Positions 50,301 through 61,305 of a DNA stretch of 64,000 nucleotides are shown here, piece after piece (the stretch's first letter is position 1; each line of letters starts with the position of its first letter). This DNA is from Euonymus europaeus (taxonomy: Eukaryota; Streptophyta; Magnoliopsida; Celastrales; Celastraceae), in assembly GCA_963580455.1 (NCBI GenBank), contig OY756961.1, positions 21,061,001-21,125,000 of the forward strand, read 5' to 3'. Under the pieces are notes generated by a model. That model ran no database searches and was not told where the DNA came from. It saw only the letters and a list, made by a program, of their open reading frames with translations. Made by a program: the position numbers and the translations under genes.

Positions 50301-53300
50301 TATTTCAAAAACACAAAGCAAGGTGATCCACCATGCAGGAACTATTAATTAAGAAACTCAAATAGAGAAGTAAAAAACGTGGGAGTCGACGAGGTTTTAA
50401 AGTTGCACTGCTTAATAAGTCAGAGGAAGCCAATCTCAGTTTCAAATCTTTTTATTTTTATTTATATATATACATATATTTTATACATGGTTGGTATTTT
50501 GGAGCTGTATTATGTTTTCATGTACTATGGTGCGCTTCCTTTAGATTTCAAGTGTTCACGAGGATGATACTGAGGTATTTGTTCAAGTAAAATCTATCAC
50601 CAGTCAACCAACAAGCTAGAAACTTTTGCTAGCCTTCGTGTACTTAGATTAGTTTGTACCTGTCAAACCAACAAAGCTAGAAACTAGTGCTAGGTTTGCT
50701 TAGTACCCTGAAAAACAAAAGTCTGGCTAAATATATGGTGCTATCCTTTCAAATGTTAAATGCTTCTTCGGAAAGAATTTTGCTTTAGGAAATGTTAAAT
50801 GCTTCTTCGGAAAGAATTTTGCTTTAGGTTTTTCAGACTATTATTATGAGGGCTAAAGCAAATATGAATGCTTTAGTTTTACTTGATGATTGAAAATAGT
50901 GAGTTTGATTATCAGGATTTTTTACAGTTTAGTGGAACTAATTAGTTTTCCTTCGATGATATAATGAAGTACAAACTGAGAGTCATGGGAAGCTGTTGTA
51001 TTCATTTGGTAGAAAATTTAATTACAAAATACTGCTGTTTCCTTTTTTATTATTTACAGTGTTATTGACTTTGCCCTCTTGCTGTTTTGTACAAGCATAT
51101 ACTATGTGCGATCAAATTCTTTCTTTCTTGTGACAGGTCGCTTGGATCCATGGCTGCTACCCCTGAGATTTCCTCATTCTAATGAGATTAGTGGAGACTT
51201 TATCTATATGCATTCGGGAATTCTTAATGACCATTATAAGGAAGCAGTGAAATATCTGCGGCTTGCTCTTCACTCCACACCGCCAATATTAGCTGCCTTA
51301 CTTCCTCTGGTACAGGTAAAAGCAACAGATAAGTATGATGAGAGAATCTTTAGTTAATATTGTTGAAAATAATTATCTGTGCGCGTTTTCTTTGTAAATT
51401 AAATTTCTTATCCAAAATCTTTCCCAACAGTTGCCCCATGCACTTGTATGTACTAATAATCTAGTTGCAGCTTTGTATAATTTTGTTGCATGTCTCATTT
51501 GCCTCCACCATGCGGAGTTATGTATGGTCTTTAGTTTTCCTTCAACTAAGTCTTCATTTTGATTGCTTCGAGTGAGCGCTTTGTATCTCTTTTTTGGCCT
51601 AGAGTCAAACATTTCATCTCTACTTGAGAATTTATTTATCAGGAACAAAGAACTGGAGTTCTTGATAAAGAGCTGTAATATCTCGTCTCTGCTTGTTTAA
51701 AAAGATGGGATGCCTTCAGAACTTCTGTCATGAATTATATATAACTATTAACTAATCATATGAATTTTTTTTGGGGAAGAAAGGAATAGTAACTCTTTGC
51801 TATAGTGCATTTAGGAAGTCTTTCAGTGTCCAAGGAAAAGGAATATGGAAGCTTAATAATGAAAGCCTGGTTTTCAAAGCCCGTCTTCGAGTGAGCGCTT
51901 TGTATCTCAGCTGGGTGATTCTAACATTCAAAATCTCTGAACGTAATTGTATGTTACCATGAGAAAAAACCTCTTTCCCATACACTGCAGTTGAGTGATT
52001 CTGGTTCATGCATTAGGTAATTTTAATGATGTGCAAGATAGCTTGTCTGCCGATTAACATTGCTGCGGGGTGAAATTTTGGTACTTTTGGGAAATTGCTT
52101 TTTATTTTTTCAGATCTGTTATTTTTTGAACATGTTGCATAATGCTTACTGATTGTGCTTGAGCTTTTTCATGTTTATTCTGGTGAAAATCTTTATAGTT
52201 TGTATTTATCAGCCTCCAACTAATACGGGGTTATTGTTTGTTTCTTCATTGAAGTTTCTATGAATATCTCATTTTCTTTTTGGTTTAATGACAGTTATTA
52301 CTGATTGGAGGTCAAGTTGATAAGTCACTAAATGAACTTGAAGAGATATGTGGTAACTCAGATATAGCACTCCCTTTTAGGTATATACTTCATTGCTCCG
52401 TTTTTTCTTTTTCCTGGTTGTCATGCGGCCTATGCGATTTTATTTTTTTGTTCTTGATAAAAGAACGTAAATTAACTTCACTTGAAAAGGAAGTCAGACT
52501 ACTTAATTGGGTTAGAAAATTTAAGGAGAAAGGCAAAAGAGCATTTTATCTACGTCCACAGGCAAACATGTGGCCAGTGGTAGATTGCAAGCTTGCAGCC
52601 TCTCCACATATTATGCGGGGGTAAGGTCTGCTTATATCTTGCATGTCCCTGACCCTGCTCTTTGTGGGGACCTTGTGCGCAGGTTTGGTTTACATTTTAG
52701 TGACTACTGTTGCTGCTGTGCTTGTCTTGTGGGGGATTGATAAGTCGTATCTAGTTGCTAGACGTAAAAAAATTTGTAAGTAGTATTTGTAGTAGTGATG
52801 CTACTGGTGCCTATCCCAGTGATCATCATGAGATTTGTGGGGTGCTAGTCAGTCCCAGTGATCTGAAAGACAAAAAAATGTTATGCCTAAAGTAGTGTTG
52901 TGTTTAATGGAAAAAGATGATGGCTGGCTGGTGGAATTAAGGATAAGATTAAGAAACCTAAATGAATACCTCAAAACAACATTTAAAAATGGTTAAATTG
53001 TCATGCGTATATGTAGATTTAATGCCCTCTTTTGAGTTCTGCCTCCAATTAAAATGCTGATGGACTTTTGAGCAGGAGGGGCACTTTTCCTCCCCTTCCT
53101 TTTGGGCTGGGTGGGGGTGGGTTTTGTTATGGGGAAGCTTTCAATCTCTAATAATTGTTCGGTCTTTGTCTAATTTTCGCTATGATGACAAACAAATATA
53201 ACTCCCCTTTGATTCTAAAGCCCAGTTTGATTGCTTTAGATGCAAACGAGAATTAGATTTTAGGATTCTTTCCCACAAAAGTCAGGGAAATACATTTTAA

Positions 53301-56300
53301 TAGCATGATACTATAATTTTTAAATTGGCGTTTGGAATAATATAGTCTAATATAAAATCTAAGTTTTGTTGATCAAGCTGCAAAATTTCAATTAATGACT
53401 CTATGGGGTTAGCTTCACTTGATATTATTTGTCGCTCAGACATAGGTTTTTTGTTTATTTTTTCATCGATTTGGTCCATTGGACAAAGACTTAATATTAT
53501 TTATCCTTAGCAAGGTAGTTAAATCGTAAAATCGAATCGGAATCGGAGAAGGGATGTAAAATCGTAATCGTAAAATCGAATCGTAAAATCGTAAGATTTT
53601 ACATATTAACTAAAATGAAAGGTGTTTCTGAAAATTTCAGTAACACAATACCAAATAGAGTACACAAAGTATTGGAAAACCAAAATACATACTAAATTAC
53701 TAATACCCTAGCTCAATTTTTCAAGATCAGCATCCATGTCCATATCCCCTTCATCATCACCATCCCCACCACCACTCTCATCATCACCAGAAACATCATC
53801 TCCAACACTTGCATCACAATTCATTTCCAAGTCATCACCACCAGCATCATCATTGCCGCCATCAAGTTCAGTACCATCAATAGTTTCAATTCCAACATTT
53901 TCAACAACTCCAACAACATTGATTGGATTTTCTTGATCAAGAGTTAAATCTGTTATTTCATCCTCATTTCGAGGATGTTCCTCCTTCTCAGTTATCCATT
54001 CATTATCAGAACCTAATTCTTCGAAACTTGGCAACTCAACGCTTCTAAACTTTTTATCCTTTAACTTAGAGTTGTACATCACAAACACCAAGTCGTTCAT
54101 CTTCCCTTGATGAAGGCGGTTTCTTTTCTTCGTATGAACCTAAGATAAAATAAAATGTTAATTAATACATGTTAAAGCTTACATTAAAAAAATTAAATAA
54201 CTTTTCTAAAACCCTTACCATTTCAAATGCACTCCAATTACGCTCACACCCGGATGAACTACAAGTCAAACTTAGTATTCGAATTGCAAATCTTTGAAGC
54301 TCCGGAACATCATCCTCATAAGTGTTCCACCAATCAGCAGGATGTTTCTTATTCAATAATGCCCTAGCATCATCCCTACCAAACATACCTCGAGCATGAT
54401 GGAATGTATCAAGTTGTTGTATTGCAGAATATTTTTCTTCCACAACTTTCAGCATTTTATCAAAGCATTCAAATAGACCTTTTTTAACCTCTGCATCATT
54501 AGGGTTGAAGCTTGGCCTATAATGAATTCGGGGATTTAAATAGTGAGCTGCAGCATGTAATGGCCTATGAAGTTGTTTATTCCACCTATCATCAATAATT
54601 TTCCACACGGGATCATAACTACAACAAAAAAAGATAGACATTAGCTAATGAAATCAATATGTTTTTTATGCTTGAAAATAATTTATAAATTAGTTACCTT
54701 CTTGACACATTCTTGAAATTTTCTTGAATTTTCTCCTTTGCACAATCCATCTCCTCGTATAAAAATGGCATAGCTGGCTCCACATCGGAATCAACCAAAC
54801 GAAGCACTTTAATCAAAGGTAATGCAGCCTTAAGACATGTAACAACATTTTTCCAAAACCTACTATCGAGGACAAGGTTTTCAATCAACTTTCCTTCCTC
54901 ACTACGTGAGAACTTGCTTTCCTTCCACTTTGAAGATGAAAACATAGTCATTAAGGAACCCTTATGTTCGCTAAGACATCCTAAAGTCAAATATGCTGTA
55001 GCAAACCTAGTGACAGCAGGTCTGATCAAATCCCTCCCCTCAGTAAATTGTTTCAACATATGGATAAGCAACGTTCTCGAATATATATAAGTGGTGATCT
55101 TCCTCCCCTTTTGGATTGTCTCACGGTGGACCTTCAATTTCTTCTCAAAATCCTCCAGCATCAAATCAATGCAATGTGCTGCACATGGTGTCCAATACAA
55201 ATGATTTCTCTTAGCCTCCAACAATGCCCCTGCTGCCTTATAAGCTGCATCATTATCAGTAATAATCTGTACAACATTTTCTTCCCCAACCTTCTCAACA
55301 ATATCATCTAACATCTCAAAAAATTTTTGAGCTGTTTTTGAGAAACCAGATGTGTCTATCGACTCCAAAAAGATCGTACCCTTAGGACTATTCACCAAGA
55401 AATTGCATATGGATCTTCTCTTTTTATCAGTCCAAGCATCAGACATTATGCTACATCCGACTCTTCTCCATTCCACTTTATGAAGTTCAATGTACTCTTT
55501 CATATCCTTGACTTCCTCATTCAGAAACGTCTCTCTAATTTCATGGTAAGAGGGGGCCTTAAAGCCACTTCCATGCCTAGCTATTTCATCACACATTGAA
55601 GTAAACTCCGGATTTCTCACAGTGTTGAAAGGAATTCCACTTGTGTAAAACCATTTCCCAATTTTTTTGCATGCACTTCTCCTCAAATCTTTCTTCAATA
55701 ACTCATTCATGGTGGATTGTCTCTTCCCCTTGGACACAATCGATGGTCCAATTTGTGATTGACACTGAGTTTCACTAGCTGAACTCACAACTTCATGTTG
55801 TGACAATAACAACCTACTCTTTTTCTCCTTTGCTTCAGCACCTTGAGACAAAACATCCAACATTCTCTTTTTCACATGATCGGGCACACTTAGACAAGGC
55901 CCAACATTATCGTTTGTACAAGCAAGGTGATGTTTTAAACGATATATACCTCCACTGCATATCTTAGCACAAAATTTACATTGTACTTTCTTCGAATCAT
56001 TAGCAACATCAATACCATATTCCCATCCAATATCACTTCTACAGCCCTGTGCATTTTTTCTTCTCTTACTTGCTGCTACAGAAGGACCAGAAACAGAACC
56101 AGAACCAGAACCTGACATTCTGAAAAATACAAAATTAGTTTGTGAATTTTTAGTTAATCACAGAAAAATTATTGCAATATAATTATAAATAATATAATAC
56201 ATCAACATGACACAAAAACACAATCTGTGAATTAAAATAAAACCCAAGCAATTTAGGTTTAATTTATGTGGCCCTTTGTCATGAATATGGTTTGGAGAAG

Positions 56301-58360
56301 AAGTGAAGTGGCAGAGAGAAATACCGGTGAAGTGGATGTTGATCTGCTGGCTGCTGCTCAAACTAAACGCAGCAACTCGGAAGTCACGATTTGTCGATTT
56401 CAGTGGCTGGTCGAAGCTGCTCGTCTGCTTCGCTGCTCCCTCCAAAAGTCACGACTGCTAGGGCTGTAAATGGGTATCAGGTTTTCTGTTTTTTTTTCAA
56501 TTAATTTGCTCTGCATGGGCTGTACATGGGCTGCGTATTGGGCTGTACATGGGCTGCGTATTGGGCTGTACATGGGCTGAACTATTGGCTAGATTTTTGG
56601 GTTTCAAGCCTTGATATGTTAAATCAGTGTTTTCATGAAATCGTAAAATCAAGATCAAAATCGCGATTTTAACGATTTCAACGATTTTGCAAGCGATTTT
56701 ACCCGATTTTGACACAGTTTCGATTCCACCACTATTCTAATCGTTTTTTGTACTTGAAATCGTAAACTCGTACGATTTTACGAGTTAACGCGCGATTTTG
56801 ACTACCATGATCCTTAGGCTTACAGTGTTGTGTCAAGTGATAGCTTTGTTTACTCATTCGTTCAGGAATTTTGTTGGTGAAAGCATTTTTGTGTATAATT
56901 TGTGCAGATTGAGGGCGAGTATTTTGGAGTGCTTTGATAGAAACAACCCGGTTATGCTTTCAACCTCTTTGGAAAACATCTTGAAGGTGGATCCAACTTG
57001 TAGCCATACAGTGGCAAAGCTTGTCTGGATGCATCGTAAAGGTATATACCAGCTAAAATATCTTACCGTGTTTGAGGTAGATGAGGAATCCTACAGTCTT
57101 TTTTTTGCTTACCTTTCTTTCCCTTTTATTGATTTGATGAAGGGGGACTTTAAAATTGCTGTGGTATTTTCTGAGTAACAAATCCTACAACACTTCTTCT
57201 TACTTGTCCAACTAACTGATGTTTTATGTCTCATGGAATCAGACTAAGCTTCAGCACTTGAACTAGCAGCGCTTCCCAAAAAAATTAAATTAAAAAATAA
57301 AAAAGTAAATGAAAAGGAAAAAAAAGAAGTCCAGTTGACATGGAGTAAATACATGCCGATCGCATGTATCATTTTTTCCTTCATAATTTAGAGTTTCAGT
57401 TGCTGTATGATTTCTTATTTCTGTCTCTTGATTGCAATATGCAGGTGATTACGGTCTTGAGTCCCTGGTGGAAATGATAGCTTTACATTTAGATGCTACC
57501 TTTGCTAAATGTAACACATGGAGGGAGTTTGCCATGTGCTTTCTTAAACTGACTCAATATGAAGAGGATAGAATGTCCGGATGCCTCAACGGGGATGGTG
57601 GTATGAAGCAGCAGAATTATTCTGGTTGTTACAATAGGTTTCCCAAAGTATTTCTCGAGCATAAATCTAGGAAGCCCTGGAGATTTCGCTGCAGATGGTG
57701 GTTGACGCGTCACTTCAGCAAGAGCATCCTTAAATCAGAGATTGATGCAGGTGCATTTGTCTTTATCTTATATATTGGAGTTGTGTAACTTTTTCTACAT
57801 GCATGATAATGTAAACTGTATATGTTGTTTTATGCATTAATGAGCCGTATGCTAAATTGAGTAATAACGGTTTACCAAAACTGAACACCCACAATGATTG
57901 CTCTGATCATTGGAGTTGGTAATCAATCAGGTTCACTTCATAGATTGGTTGTGGCTGGATTCCACCTTACCCAATTTTGAACAACAATCTTCTGATGAGA
58001 GAGCCATTCTTATTTTTGTGAAATTTACTCCCTAATCATTGCATTCAAGTTTAAACTCATTTTTACGACATTTATCTCTTTCAATCATGATGTTTCAGCC
58101 CGTTTGTTGTTTTAGTTTATTAAAATTCGGCTGGAATTTGTAAAAGTATAAATTTGATTATTATTTGTACAGGTGATATGCAGCTTCTGGCATACAAAGC
58201 AGCATGTGCTACTCATATGTACGGACAAGATCACGACTATGTTGTAAAGGCTTACAGTCATTTAGAAAATGAAAAAAACATGGACTTGTTACAGTTCTTG
58301 CAAATGCACGTGGAGTGTTCTATAGGAATGTATCCAAACTTTCTACAGGGAAGTAAATGA
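47322..58360 (+). CDS. TAF1A-like RNA polymerase I subunit A (TBP-associated factor, TAF1_subA family)
   Basis: Nine coding exons encode 678 aa: 47322-47810, 48018-48134, 48776-48858, 49668-50122, 51137-51315, 52295-52380, 56908-57041, 57445-57750, 58173-58360. All junction phases agree. The family is part of the SL1/TIF-IB-type complex that brings RNA polymerase I to the rDNA promoter in the nucleolus. N-terminal Lys-rich KVQDRKRKLS precedes RGRLHRLLCKLVGQHNWEEA, then repeated helical segments (MEFIIFCLAQGNVEEAHHAA; DHYKEAVKYLRLALHSTPP). An acidic insert is encoded by exon 4. The C terminus has WRFRCRWWLTRHF. The ATG at 47322 is the first in the main frame; the frame is open upstream to a plausible acceptor at 47294. 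Intron 6 (52381-56907) carries a hAT transposon. I assign the family from the overall pattern. Confidence 0.82.
50751..50828 (+). repeat. Perfect tandem duplication of 39 bp in a TAF1A intron
   Basis: The 39 bp beginning AAATGTTAAATGCTTCTTCG are repeated head to tail at 50790. The copies look identical, so the event is recent. Confidence 0.9.
51566..51909 (+). repeat. Dispersed 24-bp direct repeat in a TAF1A intron
   Basis: The 24 bp starting CTTCGAGTGAGCGCTTTGTA occur at 51566-51589 and again at 51885-51908 within the intron at 51316-52294. Confidence 0.85.
53503..53510. repeat. hAT target-site duplication, left copy
   Basis: ATCCTTAG, identical to 56810-56817. Confidence 0.9.
53708..56118 (-). 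CDS. hAT transposase (BED zinc finger, DUF659, dimerisation domain), apparently intact
   Basis: Three exons (56118-54698, 54618-54219, 54139-53708) give 750 aa without stops or frameshifts. A BED-type zinc finger lies at about residues 30-70 (C47, C50, then LKHHLAC). A DUF659-type region follows with SDAWTDKKRRS (first Asp) and IITDNDAAYKAAG (second Asp), then WTPCAAHCIDLMLED. The C-terminal dimerisation region has ALLNKKHPADWW and SSSGCERNWSAF, holding the expected Glu. Exon 3 opens VHTKKRNRLHQGKMNDLVFV, a strongly conserved hAT end, and finishes with an acidic Asp/Gly-rich tail. Both introns have GT-AG ends. The family excises and reinserts the element in the nucleus. Function is inferred from intactness only. 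Confidence 0.92.
56516..56578 (-). promoter_or_regulatory. Array of six TGGGCT boxes upstream of the hAT transposase
   Basis: TGGGCT starts at 56516, 56527, 56539, 56550, 56562 and 56573, spacings of 11, 12, 11, 12 and 11 bp, made by a 23-bp unit repeated. It lies about 400 bp upstream of the transposase ATG, inside the element. TGGGCT fits the TGGGCY site II box recognised by plant TCP factors. A promoter role is inferred. Confidence 0.5.
56810..56817. repeat. hAT target-site duplication, right copy
   Basis: ATCCTTAG, identical to 53503-53510. Confidence 0.9.
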
Positions 58361-58716
58361 CATTTGGCTTCTCTTTTTTTGTGCAATACAAGCTTTCTTT
58401 TATTTTTCTTTGCCGTTTGTTCTTCGTCGTTCTTTATGTCTAAATATGTGGGATTTGAGTCGCGAAGTCCAGTTGCCATAGAACTACACTTCAGGTTCTG
58501 GTCGATTATTGTCATACCTAGTCGTAATGCCAGTGATTCTTGAGACTGAATCCTGTCCACTTCATTGAAATAGCATATAAATAATTCAGCATAGTCAAAG
58601 CATAAACAGACATTTTCTTCCTTTTGAAATGAGTAGAACAATCTGGCACTGAAAAGAGTTTATTTGGAAACAAGATGAGTTGAACAAGCCATCTACATCT
58701 GCAGTAGTGCACTGAG

Positions 58717-58761
<45 letters not shown>

Positions 58762-59615
58762 CCTTCTTCTTCTAAATAGACAAATTTGATTAGCGGCAGT
58801 TTACTAGAATTATACTACAATTACACTAGAGATTTGAAACTATCAAAAAATTTGAAAATTTCCACTTAACCACAGATTTAACTTTTAAGAACAGATAAAA
58901 CAATCATCCAAAAAAGACCCCAATCAAGCACTAGTCATGAAAAATCCTGAAGTTAAACCAACAAGCAGCATCAAGGATCATATTCCGCACCATTAACACT
59001 GATCAGATTACCACATGGAGCCAAATTCATCAACTTCCACACTGCTCCCCAGATTTTTGCTGCCCAGGAGCAATGCAATAAGAGGCTATGTTAAAACTTC
59101 ACAGAGCAGGAATGCTATAATGCAAGTAATCTCAATACTGATTTAGAATTAAATCATTTAGTCAGTGCTTTTTGTTTAAATGGGCTGATGTATCAGTATT
59201 CCCATGCATATTCTATTGAAACATAAAATTACACCAGACAAATACTTGCGGATTGAAAAGCATGATTCTTCTAGTCGTTTGTTCCAATTACTGCCATAAA
59301 CTTTTTGCTATATGACCAATAAAATATTAAAAAAACTAAACATAGAGCTTCATCAGTGATGATTCTCATACTCTCTAACTATCGTGTGCCTATCAAGCTC
59401 AGATTCCAACAGCAAAATTCATAACGAAGTCACAACAGGTACATCTTTTTTCTTTTCTTGGAACAAATCAAAACAGGCACCATTAGACATAATTGCTGAA
59501 AAACAATAAGCAATTGATGTATTGATCCTCTTCAAGCAGCTATTGTTGAACAGGAAGACAGCAAACTCATAGATAAGGAACATGCAATGATGAAATAGGA
59601 TCCGAAATTGTGATA
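58361..59615. other. Intergenic region between convergent TAF1A-like and ATPC genes
   Basis: It holds the two 3' untranslated regions and a (TA)n microsatellite at about 58718-58760. I see no gene. Confidence 0.6.
58718..58760. repeat. (TA)n microsatellite
   Basis: About 20 uninterrupted TA dinucleotides. Confidence 0.9.
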
Positions 59616-60752
59616 TTATGATAGTGCTTCTGCTCCAGCAACAATCTCCAATATCTCATTGGTGATTTTGGACTGCCTTTCCCTGTTGTAAACACTTGAA
59701 AGCTCCTTCTTCAAGTCAACTGCATTATCTGTTGCATTGCTCATTGCATTCATCCTCGCCGCAACCTCACTTGCCAGTGACTCCTGTAGTGCCCTCAATA
59801 TCTGACTATTTAAATAGAGTGGCATCATAGCATCTAGAATCTGAGCTGGGTCTTGCTCAAACTCCATAAGAGGTGAAATCTCTGGCTGCTTCACCCTCAC
59901 CTTGTCCATCTCCACAGTCAACTTCCCTTCCATGGTTGTTAACCTAAACAGCTCATCTTCTGCAGCATCAACAGACTTCCCATTCACATCGCAAACCCGT
60001 CCCTTTGGCGACAAAGGGAGCATTGTACAAATCACTGGATTGGACTTGACCAACGACACAAACTTAGTATACACTAACTCAACTTTATCAACCTCCTCGC
60101 TAACAAATAATGAAAAAACATTATCAGCAATCCTTTGAGCCTCTTTTACTGTTGGAAAATTCCCTCTTTCAATAAACCTATCAACTGGAATATTTGGTCT
60201 TTTCTTAAAATAAGCATTCCCCTTCTTGCCTACACTAATAACGGTATAATCTACCCCAAGTACCTTCAATTCCGCCATCCGAGCCTCAGCCTTTCTAATC
60301 ACCAAATTATTAAACCCACCACAAAGACCCCTATCAGCAGTTACAACAACAAGAGCTACACTCTTGCAAGTCCTAACATCTGTTAAGGGTACATCAACAT
60401 CCTCCAACTGGCACTGCTCATTAATATAGTACAGCATTTCAAGCAGCTTCTCAGCGAATGGTCTGCCATTGATGACAGCTTCCTGAGCTCGCCGGACCTT
60501 AGCGGCTGACACAAGTTTCATTGCTTCAGTGAGCTTCAGTATATTCGTTACAGAATCAATTCGCTCCCGCAGTTTACGGAGACTGCTACAGCGAATCGAG
60601 CTATACCGTGCAGATAGAGACACATTCTTACAGGGAGAAGTATTGAGGGTTACTAGGGGAAATGGGTCTTGAGAACATTGACCAGAGAATGAAAATGGAG
60701 CCGAAGTTGAAGGTCTAGAGGAGACCCATGTGGGTAAATTCGAACAATACAT
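59616..60752 (-). CDS. ATPC: Chloroplast ATP synthase gamma chain lacking one regulatory cysteine
   Basis: Central rotor-shaft subunit of the chloroplast CF1 ATP synthase, single exon, 378 aa. Residues 1 to about 57 are Ser-rich, like a transit peptide (MYCSNLPTWVSS). The mature start LRKLRERIDSVTNILKLTEA, then VVVTADRGLCGGFNN, and the C-terminal LYLNSQILRALQESLASEV and IVAGAEAL are typical. The plant-specific insert near residues 251-268 reads GRVCDVNGKSVDAAEDE. C254 is present, but the second redox-switch cysteine, six residues on, is Ser260 (codon 59973-59975). That disulfide normally makes the enzyme thioredoxin-regulated. This may be a second-type (ATPC2-like) isoform; I cannot tell whether a standard copy exists elsewhere. 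It is divergent with the NDUFAF2-like gene. Confidence 0.94.
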   Translation of the reverse strand: MYCSNLPTWVSSRPSTSAPFSFSGQCSQDPFPLVTLNTSPCKNVSLSARYSSIRCSSLRKLRERIDSVTNILKLTEAMKLVSAAKVRRAQEAVINGRPFAEKLLEMLYYINEQCQLEDVDVPLTDVRTCKSVALVVVTADRGLCGGFNNLVIRKAEARMAELKVLGVDYTVISVGKKGNAYFKKRPNIPVDRFIERGNFPTVKEAQRIADNVFSLFVSEEVDKVELVYTKFVSLVKSNPVICTMLPLSPKGRVCDVNGKSVDAAEDELFRLTTMEGKLTVEMDKVRVKQPEISPLMEFEQDPAQILDAMMPLYLNSQILRALQESLASEVAARMNAMSNATDNAVDLKKELSSVYNRERQSKITNEILEIVAGAEALS

Positions 60753-61305
60753 ATTGCTATCAATAAATTTCTACCCAGACTAACAGAGATGAAAGCAGGT
60801 TTCAGAGATTCTTACAATGAGTTTCAGACGAGGCTTACGCGGAATACATAGCAGACTGCAGATATCCAACACTGATAGTCTGCTTATGCCATCCAGCGTT
60901 CTCGATCGTTTCAGGGTCGCAGCTGTTTGGTTGCCGAGAAAATTGTGAGGCAAAAGGAGGCAAACATGCTGTGAATTGACGAAGGTTGGAACTTGGTAGC
61001 AGTAGTCATCGGGGTACTCTGGTTGGCTTGGAATTAAACCATATTCCATTCCTAGCATAAGATAAACACGAGCAAACAAAAATAAAAATAAAAGAAAGTA
61101 AAAATATTTTTTTAATTTTTCCAGTTTTCACTTTTCACAACTACAAAAAACCAAACCCAAATTGCCAAAGCCTTGATACACTAGTAGCCTTGTTTCCACA
61201 GTTTTTTTGAATAACCGTACGCCCCCGAATGACTCACCGTTGAGCTGTCGACGTTGATCGTTAGCGTAATGGGCTACGATTAGGTATTGGTCATAGATAG
61301 AGGAT
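60753..61305. promoter_or_regulatory. Shared intergenic (possible bidirectional) promoter, 553 bp
   Basis: It separates the divergent ATPC and NDUFAF2-like start codons and must contain both promoters. AATGGGCTACG at 61267 contains a TGGGCT box 33 bp before the plus-strand ATG. No TATA box is clear. The open frame on minus at 60780-61079 is unrecognised and probably leader DNA. Confidence 0.45.

Larger units (their letters stand above)
53511..56809 (-). mobile_element. Complete hAT transposon (3299 bp) inside a TAF1A intron
   Basis: The left end CAAGGTAGTTAAATCG and right end CGATTTTGACTACCATG are inverted repeats with few differences. Perfect 8-bp copies of ATCCTTAG flank the element (53503-53510 and 56810-56817), as expected for hAT. 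Subterminal zones (53518-53600 and 56636-56800) are crowded with AATCGTAAAATCG-like words and their complements, probably transposase-binding sites. The transposase lies on minus, opposite to the host gene. Nothing appears missing, so it may be autonomous. Confidence 0.93.

Noticed and set aside
53297..53479. Small minus frame beside the hAT element
   Set aside because: Intron DNA outside the target duplication, no motif.
60780..61079. 99-aa minus frame upstream of ATPC as a gene or N-terminal extension
   Set aside because: Not joined to the ATPC frame, no family match; the ATPC transit-peptide start is already complete.
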